From positions 5,090,679 to 5,154,678 of the forward strand of contig JASKMD010000009.1 of the NCBI GenBank assembly GCA_030144725.1: a stretch of DNA of 64,000 nt, in the 5' to 3' direction. This stretch comes from Haematococcus lacustris. Lineage: Eukaryota > Chlorophyta > Chlorophyceae > Chlamydomonadales > Haematococcaceae. The notes under the pieces were generated by a model. It ran no database searches. It saw nothing but the letters and a program-made list of their open reading frames with translations, and was not told the DNA's origin. Of this stretch, positions 1 to 9,319 are shown one piece after another (positions within the stretch are counted from its first letter, which is position 1; every line of letters begins with the position of its first letter). The position numbers and the translations under genes are program-made.

Positions 1-669
1 CTACTGCTTTGGCCTTGCCAGCTGCCCTGTGCCCACCATCTGCACAGCCTCATTCCTTGTGGTAAGCTTGTCACCCAGCAGGCCTTTTGCTATAGTACAC
101 ATCACCGACCCTGACAAGATTCTACTGCACTGTGCTCCCTTGCCCCCCAATACACACAGACACTTATCTACCCCGGTCCCATCCCACTACCCCAAGCCAC
201 CCTCGTTTGTACATGCTGGTTGCCTGCGCAGGAGCTGGCCCTGCTGGACTACAGCATGCTGCGTTGGTCCTACTCCACCCTTGCAGCTGCAGCTATTGTT
301 GCCGCCCACCTGACCACCCGGGTGCCCCTGAACATGGCCTCTCTGCGTCACCTTGGGCCACACCTCCAGCCCAGCCAGCTGGCCGCCTGCTGCAGTGCCC
401 TGGTTGCCCTGCACTCGGAGGCTGCAGCGGTGGTGGCGGCTGCAGCTGCTGCCGAGGCTGCAGCGTTTGCCAATGCTGACAGTGGAGGCGGCGGTGGGCT
501 GGCAGCAGCGGCTGAGCAGCATGGGCAGCAGGCCTCGGCCTCAGCCAGCCCCATGGAGGCCAGCTGCTATGAGGTGTGCAAGAAGTATGCAGGTGTGGAG
601 TGGTCCCAGGTGTCGCTGTATCCGGCTCTGCAGCCACAGCAGGTGCTGGCTTACCTGGCTGGCCAGTAA
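1..669 (+). CDS. Cyclin, 3' part only (inverted copy of the complete gene at 30727-32637)
   Basis: The window opens inside the C-terminal cyclin fold. Exon 1-61 encodes the end of the exon reading ...FGLASCPVPTICTASFLV. Intron 62-231 has GT and AG ends, and the last exon 232-669 ends in TAA. The last exon starts with the helix ELALLDYSMLRWSY, typical of the second cyclin fold, followed by an Ala/Gly-rich tail of about 100 residues. The last-exon protein matches the complete minus-strand copy residue for residue; the few differences seen are in the intron and 3' flank. Cyclins bind and activate cyclin-dependent kinases in the nucleus. Whether this copy is complete cannot be seen, because its 5' exons lie outside the window. 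Confidence 0.85.
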
Positions 670-725
670 TGACAACAGGCTGAACCGGTGTTCCTGGCAG
701 CTCAAAAGCAGCCGGAGCAGGTGTG
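1..725. repeat. Arm of a long inverted duplication (partner 30672-31398)
   Basis: Positions 1-725 read as the reverse complement of about 31398-30672, with only scattered mismatches, including intron and 3' flank. Similarity stops near 725 (partner 30672), just after the shared AGCCGGAGCAGGTGTG. The left limit lies outside the window. Confidence 0.9.
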
Positions 726-2116
726 GGACCTTGGGTTGAAAGGAACTAGCCACATGTGGTGGGGATGGGTGAGCGTGGGGGTGCAGCTGGTTGCCCAAAC
801 CAGGCAGCACAAACTTCAATAGCCTTGAATATACAGTCACTTGGTAGTCACACCAGTCAGTGCGGCAGTTGCAGCCCCTCAGCCAGTACACTCTTCAGTC
901 ACACTCAGCCACAACAAGCAGTCAGATAGAGCACCACTGGGGCCAATTTCAATACAATAACTTCAACCTACATCTGCATGCACTCAACAGTGACAGCAGG
1001 TGCAGAGGAGTTGAAGAGCTTCAGCGACAGCTCTGGATTACACGGGGCACACCAACCTGTGATCCTAGCTGTGTTGCTTTCTCTGCAGCTGTATGAATGC
1101 AAGACCAGATGATCACACCCACCCAACCAATCACAGCCGCAGCACCAGGCTCTATGCGCCGCTATGTTGCGTGCTCTGCCGTCTGCTACTGCCACCTGAG
1201 TGCTGAGCAAGCGAACAACACAGGGTCTTTGTGGATCAGCTTTGGGGGGATTACTAAACTTGTATGCATGCGCTCATGCATGCATGCATAAATCAAATTA
1301 CTCTTGCACCTGCTTGTGGCATGTAGAAATCAGTCGGGCAGAACAGAATAAGTGGGCAGGGTCCCGAGATCCCACCCTTTATGCCATCTTACCTCCTAAA
1401 CCTGGACCTGGGCTGCCATGGTTCGGATGTGGGCTAGATCAGGATGTCGGTGTGTGTGCATGTGCTTGTGTGCAGGCTGAGCAGCATTTCCTAGTCAGAT
1501 TTCCATCCTTTTCACCCTCCCACCCCACCCACACATCTTCCTGTAGAGTAGCTGGCAGGTAGTTGCTTATCCTTTTATTGCTTTTGAGGCCTTCAGCCAG
1601 GCGGCCTCATGCAATGTGTTTTCGTCTATCTTGAGCAGTCCAGAGGGTGGTGAGCATAGAGCAAGTAATGCCTGGATGGAGGAGCATGTCACAGGACAGC
1701 AGACATCTGGCAGGAGGTGTAGGTCCTGTGAACTGCCATCTACATAGGCGTCACTGCCATGACTTCTGAAGGCTGGGCACTGTGCCCCAAGGGATGTGGA
1801 TGTAGGGACGTGCCGCAACGGATGTAGGGACGTGCTGCAGTGGATGTAGGACCTGCTGCAGTACTGCCGCCGTGGCTGCAATGGCAGGCTGTTGCAGCCA
1901 TAGCTGCATGACAGTGAGTCTGGCTGAGTCCTGGTGACTGAGGAGTACTTGTGGATGTAGTTCTGATGAAAATAGTAGTGGTAAATGTGTAACAAGTCTT
2001 GTAATTTGTAACAAGCATCCACATCCATCAACAACCAGCAGCAACCATGCTCAATCAATCTCAATCAAACAATCAAGCTAGCTCAATCAAGCTCCATACG
2101 TCAATCAGTCAATCAG
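670..2116. other. Intergenic, no recognisable gene; short local repeats
   Basis: I find no supported gene here. 1795-1860 holds degenerate copies of a unit like GGATGTAGGGACGTGC. 2045-2125 is rich in TCAATCAA. 1265-1290 is a run of GCATGCAT type. An open frame on the minus strand (1567-2064) is built mostly on these repeats and has no recognisable domain. Confidence 0.5.
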
Positions 2117-2960
2117 TCAATCAAGCTCGATGGGGCATCCCTTGCTGCTTCCAGGCTTGGGGGGTGCCTTGGCTGCCTTGGGGGGTGCCTTGGGGGGTGC
2201 CTTGGCTGCCTTGGCTGCCTTGGCTGCCTTGGGGGGTGCCTTGGGGGGTGCCTTGGCTGCCTTGGCTGCCGCTGTTGCTGCCATGGCCGCTGTTGCCAAC
2301 TCGCCGTTGCATCGGCCCTCGTGGTTTGCGTTGTGCTTGTGGCACAACACATTGCACCGCTGGTCCTTGTGCGAGTACGACTGAATTTTCGACATGATCC
2401 GGTTCACAGTGCCATAGCCGCCGCACAGCTTCAGGGGCCCATCCGGGTCATCTGGGTTGGTCACCAGCTCCACGCATGTGGCGCGTGGCCCGTTAGGTCC
2501 CGCCGGGAACATCAGCGCAGTGTACCTGCGGACCGCAAGCACGGCAAGCACCGCATTTAGCGCCGCTCCACTGCACCACACTGCATTGCGCTGCACTGCT
2601 GCTGGTACTGTGGTGCACTACCAGCAATGCAACCGACACTCACTTGTTGAGCTGCAGCCACGAGCCCAGACCGAACGCCAGCATTGCTCTGCTCTTGTGC
2701 TGGCGCCACGCATTCTGGGCCGAGGTCCTCTTAGCCTGTGCCCTTTCCTGCCTGTCCCTTCGCTTGAAAAGGCACTCTGGGCAAGACTTCATCCCGGGAG
2801 TTACTTCGCGCTTGCAGGACGGTTCCAAGCACTGTGACTCTGTCTTTCCATTGCGATCCTTGGCCCTGCATCGCGCATCTATAGCCTTGCACTGGGGGCA
2901 CAGAGCGCGCCCCTCAACCGCCTCGCGCGTGCAACGACCTCTAGTACACGTACGAACCAT
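2117..2960 (-). CDS. Cys-rich basic protein with repeat-encoded Ala/Lys/Pro tail, unknown function
   Basis: A two-exon model gives 241 residues: exon 2960-2644, intron with GTGAGT donor and CGCAG acceptor, exon 2525-2117. Phases agree (AA joined to G gives Lys). The start is the ATG at 2960. The N-terminal third has two Cys clusters of zinc-ribbon type: CTRGRCTREA...CPQCKAIDARC, then CLEPSCKREV...CPECLFKRR. A highly basic stretch follows. The second exon has further Cys/His (CNVLCHKHNANHEGRC), somewhat like the end of a treble-clef or HNH fold, but I cannot identify a family. The last 60 residues are repeats of AAKA and APPKAPPK, like a histone H1 tail, encoded by a tandem DNA repeat. The protein is probably nuclear and nucleic-acid binding, by inference from charge and Cys pattern only. 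Confidence 0.6.
2155..2285. repeat. Tandem repeat coding for the Ala/Lys/Pro tail
   Basis: Alternating units of GGGGTGCCTTGG and CTGCCTTGG, all multiples of three, sit inside the second exon of the Cys-rich gene. The frame is kept throughout. Confidence 0.75.
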
Positions 2961-3521
2961 AGCTCTGGCAACTGGCTGTTTGTTTCTGGGTATATCTCAC
3001 TCGCCCTACAGCCGTTACATTCATCGGTCGTTACATTCGAGGTGAGGTCGCGACTTGGGGCCAGTGGAAGAGGAAGACGCAGCATACTAGCTGCACCACT
3101 GCCACGTGCTGGTGATGGGTGCTGACCCGCCCCACCCTGCCTGGCTGCTGGCCCTGGCTTCATGCCTGGCCTGGCTCCTGGACACCGCCACTGCTCACAG
3201 CAGCCCAGCAGCAGACCCCTCGTGCAGCAGCAGCAACAACAAGCGCCCACCAGCTGACATAGGCCTGGGTGCGTTTGGACCTGGGTGCGTTTGGAGCTCA
3301 GGCTTTTGGAGCAGCATCCACACACAGGCAAATTAGTCCACATATTCGTCATCCTAGGGGGGTAGTTTTAGTCATAGAGGGTTTTCTGTAGTCAGGTCAA
3401 CACCTCCAGGTCAACACCTCCACAAGTCTTGCATGGATGTCCCCACTTGAGTGTTTGGTGATGCTGCTGCGTTCGTGGGACAAGTTCAGGTGATGTCGGT
3501 GTCCAAGACAATGTAAGATAG

Positions 3522-4335
3522 CTACGCAGTGCGTAAACAGTCATGGGGCCTATCGAGAATTTTAAAATTTTCTCCTTAACCGCTACGCTTTTTGGCCGCC
3601 CGCACGACTGGCTGCAGCTCTCACTGGTCTGACCCCGTAGTATTCTGTTGTGCTGTAGCAGCATCCCGGGGAGTGGTTCAGCGCTGCAAATGGTCGAAGT
3701 TTAGGGGCCTCACTCGGCAGAGATTACTTTCATATTTTCTCCTTTTTCTCGGCCTGGTTTCCCCCGCGGAGTAAAAGGAGTAAATTGAAAATAACGGTTA
3801 CGTGGCCGGCCACACGGTTACGTGGCCGGCCGCGCCCGTAATAGCCCAGGAGGGCCTGCTGGGGGAGGCAAATGCCCTGGCAGTGGCACCCCTCATAGCT
3901 AGAGGGATACAGCCCACGTAGCTGCCGCCGGAGGAGATGCGCCTCCTCAAGGGGCGGTGCCCGCAAACTCGTGCTGCAGCATGTTGTTGTGGAGCAGCTC
4001 AGGCCTCACAGCCTTCATAGCGAATGGTCACCGCGATGTGTGCATGCCCCGCAACGCCTCAAATATGAATATGACCATTATGCTTCGGCCCTACTCGCGG
4101 TCGCACATTTTGGCCGCCCGCCTCACTGACTGGAGCTTTCGGGCTTGTGAGCACGCATCGCTATTGCGTAGTAACTCATTTGCCCTTCGCGCTGCTACAG
4201 AGCGAGGAAGGACGCCATTTTCCGAGGCGGTTGACCCAACCACTACCGAACTAGAAAATCAGAAAATTTGAATTACTAGCCCGTTCGCGGATAGGCCCAT
4301 GATCTGAGTGTATCTGAGTGCGTAAACAGTCACGA
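3522..4335. repeat. Candidate MITE with imperfect terminal inverted repeats
   Basis: 3522-3580 (GTGCGTAAACAGTCATGG ... AATTTTAAAATTTTCTCC) resembles the reverse complement of 4250-4335 (AGAAAATTTGAATT ... GATAGGCCCATGATC ... GTGCGTAAACAGTCAC). GCGTAAACAGTCA itself occurs in the same orientation at both ends, so the structure is not a simple terminal inverted repeat. No ORF with a domain lies inside. Confidence 0.35.
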
Positions 4336-4504
4336 AAAGTGTATGTTTACATACTCGAGTACACGCAACGCTACGCTCCGCTCGCTACGCTCCGCTCCGC
4401 TCGCTACGCTCCGCGGCTGCTGGCTTCGGTCTCGAGCTGTTACGCTCCAGCGCCTCGGCCTCGCGTTTTTAGGGCGCCTAAAACTACCGGCGCTTCCACT
4501 ATCT

Positions 4505-5240
4505 ACTACGTAGTAAATAGTATAGACTAGAGATAGTAAATAGTGTAGACTAGTCGACTATTTCGTCACCAAATCAGCTCATTTCAGTCGCAACGGGGCG
4601 TACATTAGCTCGCCAAACACGTCGTGCCAGTCTTAAGAGCAGTCAGTATCAGTTGCACTTCTGTTGATCCTTCGGCCAAAAAATTGCCCACTTCCTTATC
4701 GACGAACTCCGATGGCTGCAGCTGCTGGCCCATCGGGCGGCACGCAGCCAAAGAGGAAGCTGGGAGCATTACAATTGCAGACAAAGCTTCGAGAGCAAGC
4801 GCTTCTCATTTCAGGTCTATGAGTTTTAAGGACAAAGCGTTTGCAAAGCCGTTTGCGGCGATTGTGACCAGTCCTATAGCTGCGTGAACATGTCTACCAC
4901 AAATGAACACAAGTGCAAGCCAAAGCGACAGCGTGCGGACACGACACCAGATGGACAAGCAGCAACAGCAGCCGCAGAGCTGCCTTTCCAGCGAATCGCG
5001 AAGTGCTGGAATGGTACGGCGACTCAACACTCGACTTTGACTCTATATACTCGATTTTGACTCTATATACATGTGCATATCAACTGCAACAATGATGACA
5101 ACAAGTCTTCCCGCTGAAACTGCTAATAGCTCTGCAGTCGCCTAGGTTTTTTGCATGGAGCGACTAGACTATCTCTATTCTAGTCAAAAATAGTACTATT
5201 TCGACTAGTACTATATCTAGTCTATTTATAGTCTATTTTA
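4505..5240. repeat. Segment bounded by AT-rich inverted TAGACTAG-type repeats
   Basis: 4510-4565 (AGTATAGACTAGAGATAG ... GACTAGTCGACTATTTCG) partly mirrors 5160-5240 (CTAGTCAAAAATAGTAC ... ATTTCGACTAGTACTA). The match is imperfect and AT-rich, so chance similarity cannot be excluded. Confidence 0.3.
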
Positions 5241-5407
5241 GGAACCTTAATTATGACGACACAATCTTCTTCTCTTCCCAACTAAGGACGCGGAGGTAGA
5301 CACCACCTAGTCAGCCACCCTTGCCCGCCGCAGCACATTGCTTATACAACCGTAACGGCCATTACGGCCATCAAACGACTTCATTCCGCTGTCACCATGA
5401 CGAGAGC

Positions 5408-5466
5408 GCGGCATCATATGGCTCACGGTACATTTCACCAAAGAGACCTTGTGGGACCTGGCCTCC
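5408..5466 (+). repeat. Dispersed repeat, partner at 59993-60047
   Basis: A block of about 55 bp containing ATGGCTCACGGTACATTT and AAGAGACCTTGTGGGACCTG recurs in the same orientation near 59993-60047 with a few mismatches. The two sites have unrelated flanks. Confidence 0.7.
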
Positions 5467-5557
5467 AGCCTAACAGTTTGCTGAAGCATCAAGGCCTACC
5501 GCTCACCAGGCTGGTGCCCGTGTCACGACCAGCATTCAGCACCCATCGTCGTTGTTA

Positions 5558-6970
5558 TCATGGGGGCTGTCTGGTGTCCTCCCCTATTGCAGCGCACGAG
5601 CTCATGTGGGCAGTGCAGTTACCCTCATCCCGGTCTTCACCAAAGCTGTGGGGTGTGAGCACATCCACACGCGGCCTCTTCAGCTGGCGCTGCTGACCTT
5701 GAGCGGCTCTGCCCTCATCATGCTCCCACTCCACCCGCAGCCCTTCCCGTTGCTCTTGTACCCGGCCCTGTCCCTGACTCTGCCTCCAGCTGCACTCCTG
5801 CCCCTCAACCACCAACACCCCCCACCCCTTCCCCTGCCCACCACCCTCTACCCCTACCAGCTGCTGCTGCTGCGAAGAGGATGAGGTACCAATGGCAGCA
5901 GCAGCAGTAGCGACAGTCGCTGTTGCTCCACGAGGAACACTCGTCCTGGGGGTATGGGTGGAGGGTCCAGGCTGCATGCACGGCTGCTGCTGGGGGCTGA
6001 GGGAGACCCGTGGCCTGTGAGAGTGGCTTGCCAGGCGCTGCAGGTGAGCCTGCAAGTCCTCCGTCAGAGATGCGGGCAGCACTGTGGAGGGGGTGGAGGC
6101 TGTTTTACTCAGCGTTGCCCACATCTCCATGGCTTGCTGCATGCGCCTGGAAATATGCATGGCGCACATGGCGGCAGGGGGGAGGAGGGGGAGCAGGTGT
6201 GGGGCCTGGGAGTGGGTCGAGGGTGGCAATGCGGTTGAGGTGGGGTGAGGTGGGGATGGGGAAATGGGAGGGAGAGGGAGACGAAAGAGGGAGGGGGTTG
6301 GGGAAGGGAGAGGGTGGAGGGAGGGAATTGGGACACGGAGAACGACAAGGGACGAGTTTGGGGGAGGGTCACAGGCAAGTGGGAAAGGTGAGTGGGCAGA
6401 GGAAAGAGACAACCAGGCCAATTGTCCCCACCTGAACAAGTGACTGTCTGCCACCAGCCCAGCCATTTCCTGCGCTTTCTTATATTTCAGCTCCTCGTCC
6501 GCCTCAGGCAGTGTGATCCCCGCACACGGAGGTGTGACCCCAATGTCGCTGACCAGCGTGGCGCCAAGCGCATTGGAGGAAAGGGATGGCAAGGGTCCCT
6601 GGCCTTGGCTTACAGGGCCCTGGTCCACCGTGCCACGCAGCAGTGGTGGCACCAGCCGCATAGACTCCCGGCCCAGTGGCCGCTCACTGACTGCAGAGGA
6701 GGCCTGGCCTGAGCTGCTGTCCCCTTCAGAGGGTGGTGGTGGTGTCATGGCTTCTGGGGTACCGGGTGGCTGGCTGGGGGCCTGGGCTGAGGCCAGTTGC
6801 GCCACTGCGGTCAAGCAGTAGTTTGCCACCCTCACCTTCACTACTACTCTAGCATGCCGCTTGTGCGCATGCAGCATGCAGGACAGCGACTCCCACCTCT
6901 GCCACATTGCCAGGGCTGTGAGGGCCAGCATGATCCAACTGCAGCCATGACAACGTGTACATGGCTGCAC
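5558..6970 (-). CDS. Hypothetical low-complexity protein (Gln/Ser/Pro-rich)
   Basis: One long open stretch runs through what looks like an intron. A donor CAG/GTGGGG at 6432/6431 and an acceptor TTTCCAG at 6147 define a phase-consistent 285-nt pyrimidine-rich intron (AG joined to G gives Arg). The intron is itself open because its length is a multiple of three. The likely exons are about 6804-6432 (acceptor GACCGCAG) and 6146-5558. The mature part contains LPEADEELKYKKAQEMAGLV, joined to RRMQQAMEMWATLSKTAS, a plausible helical segment, then Gln/Ala/Gly-rich sequence and a TAG stop. The true N-terminus and first exon are not clear. I recognise no family. The gene sits between a repeat region and a Fanzor cluster and could itself belong to a mobile element. 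Confidence 0.4.
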   Translation of the reverse strand: MQPCTRCHGCSWIMLALTALAMWQRWESLSCMLHAHKRHARVVVKVRVANYCLTAVAQLASAQAPSQPPGTPEAMTPPPPSEGDSSSGQASSAVSERPLGRESMRLVPPLLRGTVDQGPVSQGQGPLPSLSSNALGATLVSDIGVTPPCAGITLPEADEELKYKKAQEMAGLVADSHLFRWGQLAWLSLSSAHSPFPLACDPPPNSSLVVLRVPIPSLHPLPSPTPSLFRLPLPPISPSPPHPTSTALPPSTHSQAPHLLPLLPPAAMCAMHISRRMQQAMEMWATLSKTASTPSTVLPASLTEDLQAHLQRLASHSHRPRVSLSPQQQPCMQPGPSTHTPRTSVPRGATATVATAAAAIGTSSSSQQQQLVGVEGGGQGKGWGVLVVEGQECSWRQSQGQGRVQEQREGLRVEWEHDEGRAAQGQQRQLKRPRVDVLTPHSFGEDRDEGNCTAHMSSCAAIGEDTRQPP

Positions 6971-7186
6971 ACCAGGGGCAATGACACCGAGCTTGCTGCT
7001 GTACTGCTGTGCTGGTTACATCAGCCTGGGGCACAAGCTGCTGTGAGCCCAATCAGCCGATAGATACCGATAGATGTACCCCCCTCCTCCACTGTGTGCC
7101 CTTTGGAGGTGCAAGAGTGAGTGACATCGCCTCCTGGGTATATGTAGGTATCAGCAGATATGAGAAGGTATGAGCCTAGTGGCGCA

Positions 7187-8122
7187 ATGCCTCCGAGGAA
7201 GCGGCCCAGCACCGCGGAGCAAGAGCCGCATCCAATTGAAAGCCCGTTGGTATGAAGTGAAAGAGGTGTTGCATGTGACATGCCTGACTGTGTGCTATCA
7301 TGTCAGCCACCCTCTGTCTGCCTTGTGTGTATGGCTGCAGTTAAAGGAGGACATGGCAGAGGTGTCCATGGAGCGCCATGGGCGTGCCAAGCAGCTGGTG
7401 GTGTTCTTTGGAGCAGCGGGCATTGGCACAAGGGGGGGCTGGGGTGCTGATGCGGTGCTGCGTGCCTGCTGCAAGGTGGTGTGCAGGCCCAGGGGGACAG
7501 ACCAGCGGCGGGCAGGGTGGTGCTTGTGGATGTGCACCGCACCAGCCGGGTCAGCTCAGCAATGAATGGCCAGCAGCCCTGTGAGAGGCAGCTGAACAAA
7601 CGCAGGGCCACCAGGCCTGCAGGCTGGAAGCCACCAGCAGGTCAGGTGGAACACCGCCTAGTGCGCCCAGCCTGGAGCCAGCAGCGTGACCAGCCGGTGC
7701 GGGGCATGATGTGGTGCCCTGTAGTGGCCCCACGCAAGCCCCCACAGACCCCACGCAGCAGCCAGGAAGCCTCACAGCCAGCAGCCTCAGAGCCTGGGCC
7801 CAGCACTCCCCTGCCAGCCAAGCGCAGCAAGCGCACCAAGGCTGAGCCAGAGGCAGCTGAGCCCACCAAGGCCCAGGGCAAGGCTGCCAAGGCAAAGCCA
7901 GCACCACAGCCAGGCAGGTGGCTGGACAGGGACTGCAATGCAGCGCTGAACATGCAGCGCATTGGGGAGAGCAAGTGGCGGCCGCTGGAGCTGTGCTTCT
8001 GGCCAGAGCAGGGGAAGCTGCCAGCCAAGGGCAAGGAGTACCCTGGCCTGGGCTACAAGTGGCTGCGAGACAAGCCACCCAAGGCCCAGCAGCAGCAGCA
8101 GCAGCCTGCTGGGGCACATTAG
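7187..8122 (+). pseudogene. Fanzor (TnpB-like) nuclease remnant, copy A
   Basis: Fanzors are eukaryotic relatives of TnpB, RNA-guided DNA nucleases with a split RuvC core. After the N-terminal exon fragment (7187-7246), an acceptor CTGCAG at 7340 leads into LKEDMAEVSMERHGRAKQLV, then VVFFGAAGIGTRGGWGADAV and VVLVDVHRTSRVSSAMNG, then MMWCPVVAPRKPP. A linker with the NLS-like PAKRSKRTKAEP follows, then the RuvC-III type motif GRWLDRDCNAALNMQRIG, which carries the last catalytic Asp, and a Gln-rich C-terminus. Compared with copy D, one G is missing near 7508 (GGCGGGCAGGG against GGCGGGGCAGGG). This puts VVFFGAA and VVLVD in different frames. Most of the wedge and RuvC-I regions are absent. It is dead as a nuclease gene, although the 3' half is intact. 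Confidence 0.72.
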
Positions 8123-8373
8123 TGTGTGTCCCCCCTATCTTGAGCTGTCATCAGCTTACACCTAGTGCATGTATTGTCATGCCAACTCTACGTCATAGCC
8201 CTCCGGGGTCAGGCAATGCTGTAGGTGGTAGGCGACCATGACCATGTGTATGCCATGTATAGGCCATAAGCATGCCATGCGATGGGAACTCCACACAGAA
8301 AAGACACTGTTTTGTAGTGGTCCACAATTAGTGTGTTCGACTGCAATGAAGGCTCAAGGTTGAGAGCCAAGGT
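8123..8373 (+). ncRNA. Conserved 3' module of Fanzor copy A, candidate guide-RNA scaffold
   Basis: The 250 nt after the stop codon are as well conserved between copies as the coding part. They include the block TCAGGCAATGCTGTAGGTGG, a variable number of GTGTATGCCAT units, AACTCCACACAGAAAAGACA, and a terminal hairpin GGCTC-AAGGTTGA-GAGCC just before the element end CAAGGT. In TnpB and Fanzor systems the guide scaffold overlaps the 3' end of the gene and the guide is copied from the DNA just outside the element. Here that would be GCTGCTTACATCAGCC. Transcription has not been shown; this is inference from position, conservation and hairpin. Confidence 0.35.
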
Positions 8374-8781
8374 GCTGCTTACATCAGCCACTCTCCTTAT
8401 CGAGTGATCCAGGTGTGGGGCTCCACCTAGTGGCCTCATGTCATCCTGCTGCCACCCTTACCAAGTCTGTCAGCTTGATGGATCAGCTTTTGCATGATGG
8501 CTGTGGAGGAGAAGGGCTGCGAGGCATGAGCAGGCAGCAGCAGTGCAAGGCAGCGAACAGGCTTAACCTAAACCTCAGCCATGCCAAGGCTACTCATCTT
8601 CATTGTCATGACATGGCACTCTGTTGCTGCTGCAAACATCTCTTACATGGCTTACATGGCTTACATGGCTTACATGGCTTACATGGCTTACAACGTCAAA
8701 TTAACAGCAATTTCCATGACACAAAAATGCCATGTCATCACTATCTGCATGTGACGTTGTCCTATCAGTGCTGTTGCAAAA
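8374..8781. other. No gene; 9-bp tandem array at 8647-8695
   Basis: The only structure seen is about five copies of the 9-mer GCTTACATG at 8647-8695. It may have arisen from the GCTTACAT of the neighbouring Fanzor flank. No supported reading frame is present. Confidence 0.5.
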
Positions 8782-9319
8782 CATAGGATTGTTGACCTAG
8801 TCAGTTTGGTCATGTCCAGTCCTGCATCAGCACATGCGTGACCAAAGGGCTGCACTCTAGTTACCGGCCACAGCCGTAATGTCAGGTCAGCAGCAGCAGC
8901 AGTAGCAACAGCAGCAGCGGCAGCAGCAGCGGCTGTAAGGATGGCAGGAACAGCAGCAACACGTGGCAAAAGCAACAGCATGGGCAAAACCATAAGCAAA
9001 GGTGGCAGATCCAGCTTCAAATCCTGCAGTCCTACTTCTAGCACCAGTACCATAGGATTGTTGACCTAGTCAGTTTGGTCATGTCCAGTCCTGCATCAGC
9101 ACATGCGTGACCAAAGGGCTGCACTCTAGTTACCGGCCACAGCCGTAATGTCAGGTCAGCAGCAGCAGCAGTAGCAACAGCAGCAGCGGCAGCAGCAGCG
9201 GCTGTAAGGATGGCAGGAACAGCAGCAACACGTGGCAAAAGCAACAGCATGGGCAAAACCATAAGCAAAGGTGGCAGATCCAGCTTCAAATCCTGCAGTC
9301 CTACTTCTAGCACCAGTAG
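8782..9319. repeat. Tandem duplication of 269 bp
   Basis: 8782-9050 and 9051-9319 appear identical base for base, from CATAGGATTGTTGACCTAG to TTCTAGCACCAGTA. Each carries CAG/CAGCGG runs. The identity implies a very recent event or an assembly artefact. The minus-strand frames through it (poly-Ala) are repeat artefacts. Confidence 0.9.

Larger units (their letters stand above)
2961..5557. other. AT-richer repeat region with MITE-like inverted repeats, no gene recognised
   Basis: The base composition shifts toward AT. 3797-3832 repeats ACGGTTACGTGGCCGGCC in tandem. 3595-3640 and 4108-4150 share a diverged direct repeat beginning TTTTGGCCGCCCGC. 4366-4415 repeats CGCTACGCTCCGCT. The two inverted-repeat candidates are listed separately. 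No reading frame here shows a domain or convincing splice structure. Confidence 0.5.
7027..8373 (+). mobile_element. Fanzor element, copy A (internally deleted, frameshifted)
   Basis: The element lies between imperfect direct repeats GCTG[G/C]TTACATCAGCC at 7011-7026 and 8374-8389. It opens with a remnant like an older Fanzor 3' coding end (about 7027-7050), then the shared 5' segment CCAATCAGCCGATAGATACC. An ATG at 7187 follows, starting the basic N-terminus MPPRKRPSTAEQEPHPIESP. The middle of the gene is missing. From 7341 the C-terminal part resumes (see the pseudogene entry). 8123-8373 is the conserved non-coding 3' module, ending GAGAGCCAAGGT. The direct repeats and the fixed 3' end are seen directly. 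The family assignment rests on protein motifs. Confidence 0.75.

Noticed and set aside
7551..8117. Cys/Trp/Ala-rich frames opposite the Fanzor coding parts (also 19933-20496, 47598-48368, 49216-49734)
   Set aside because: They are antisense shadows of the GC-rich Fanzor C-terminus, present wherever that sequence is, with no independent features.
8688..9313. Two identical Leu/Ala-rich minus-strand proteins
   Set aside because: They are produced by CAG-rich sequence in the tandem duplication. The first begins and ends at arbitrary points and nothing resembles a domain.
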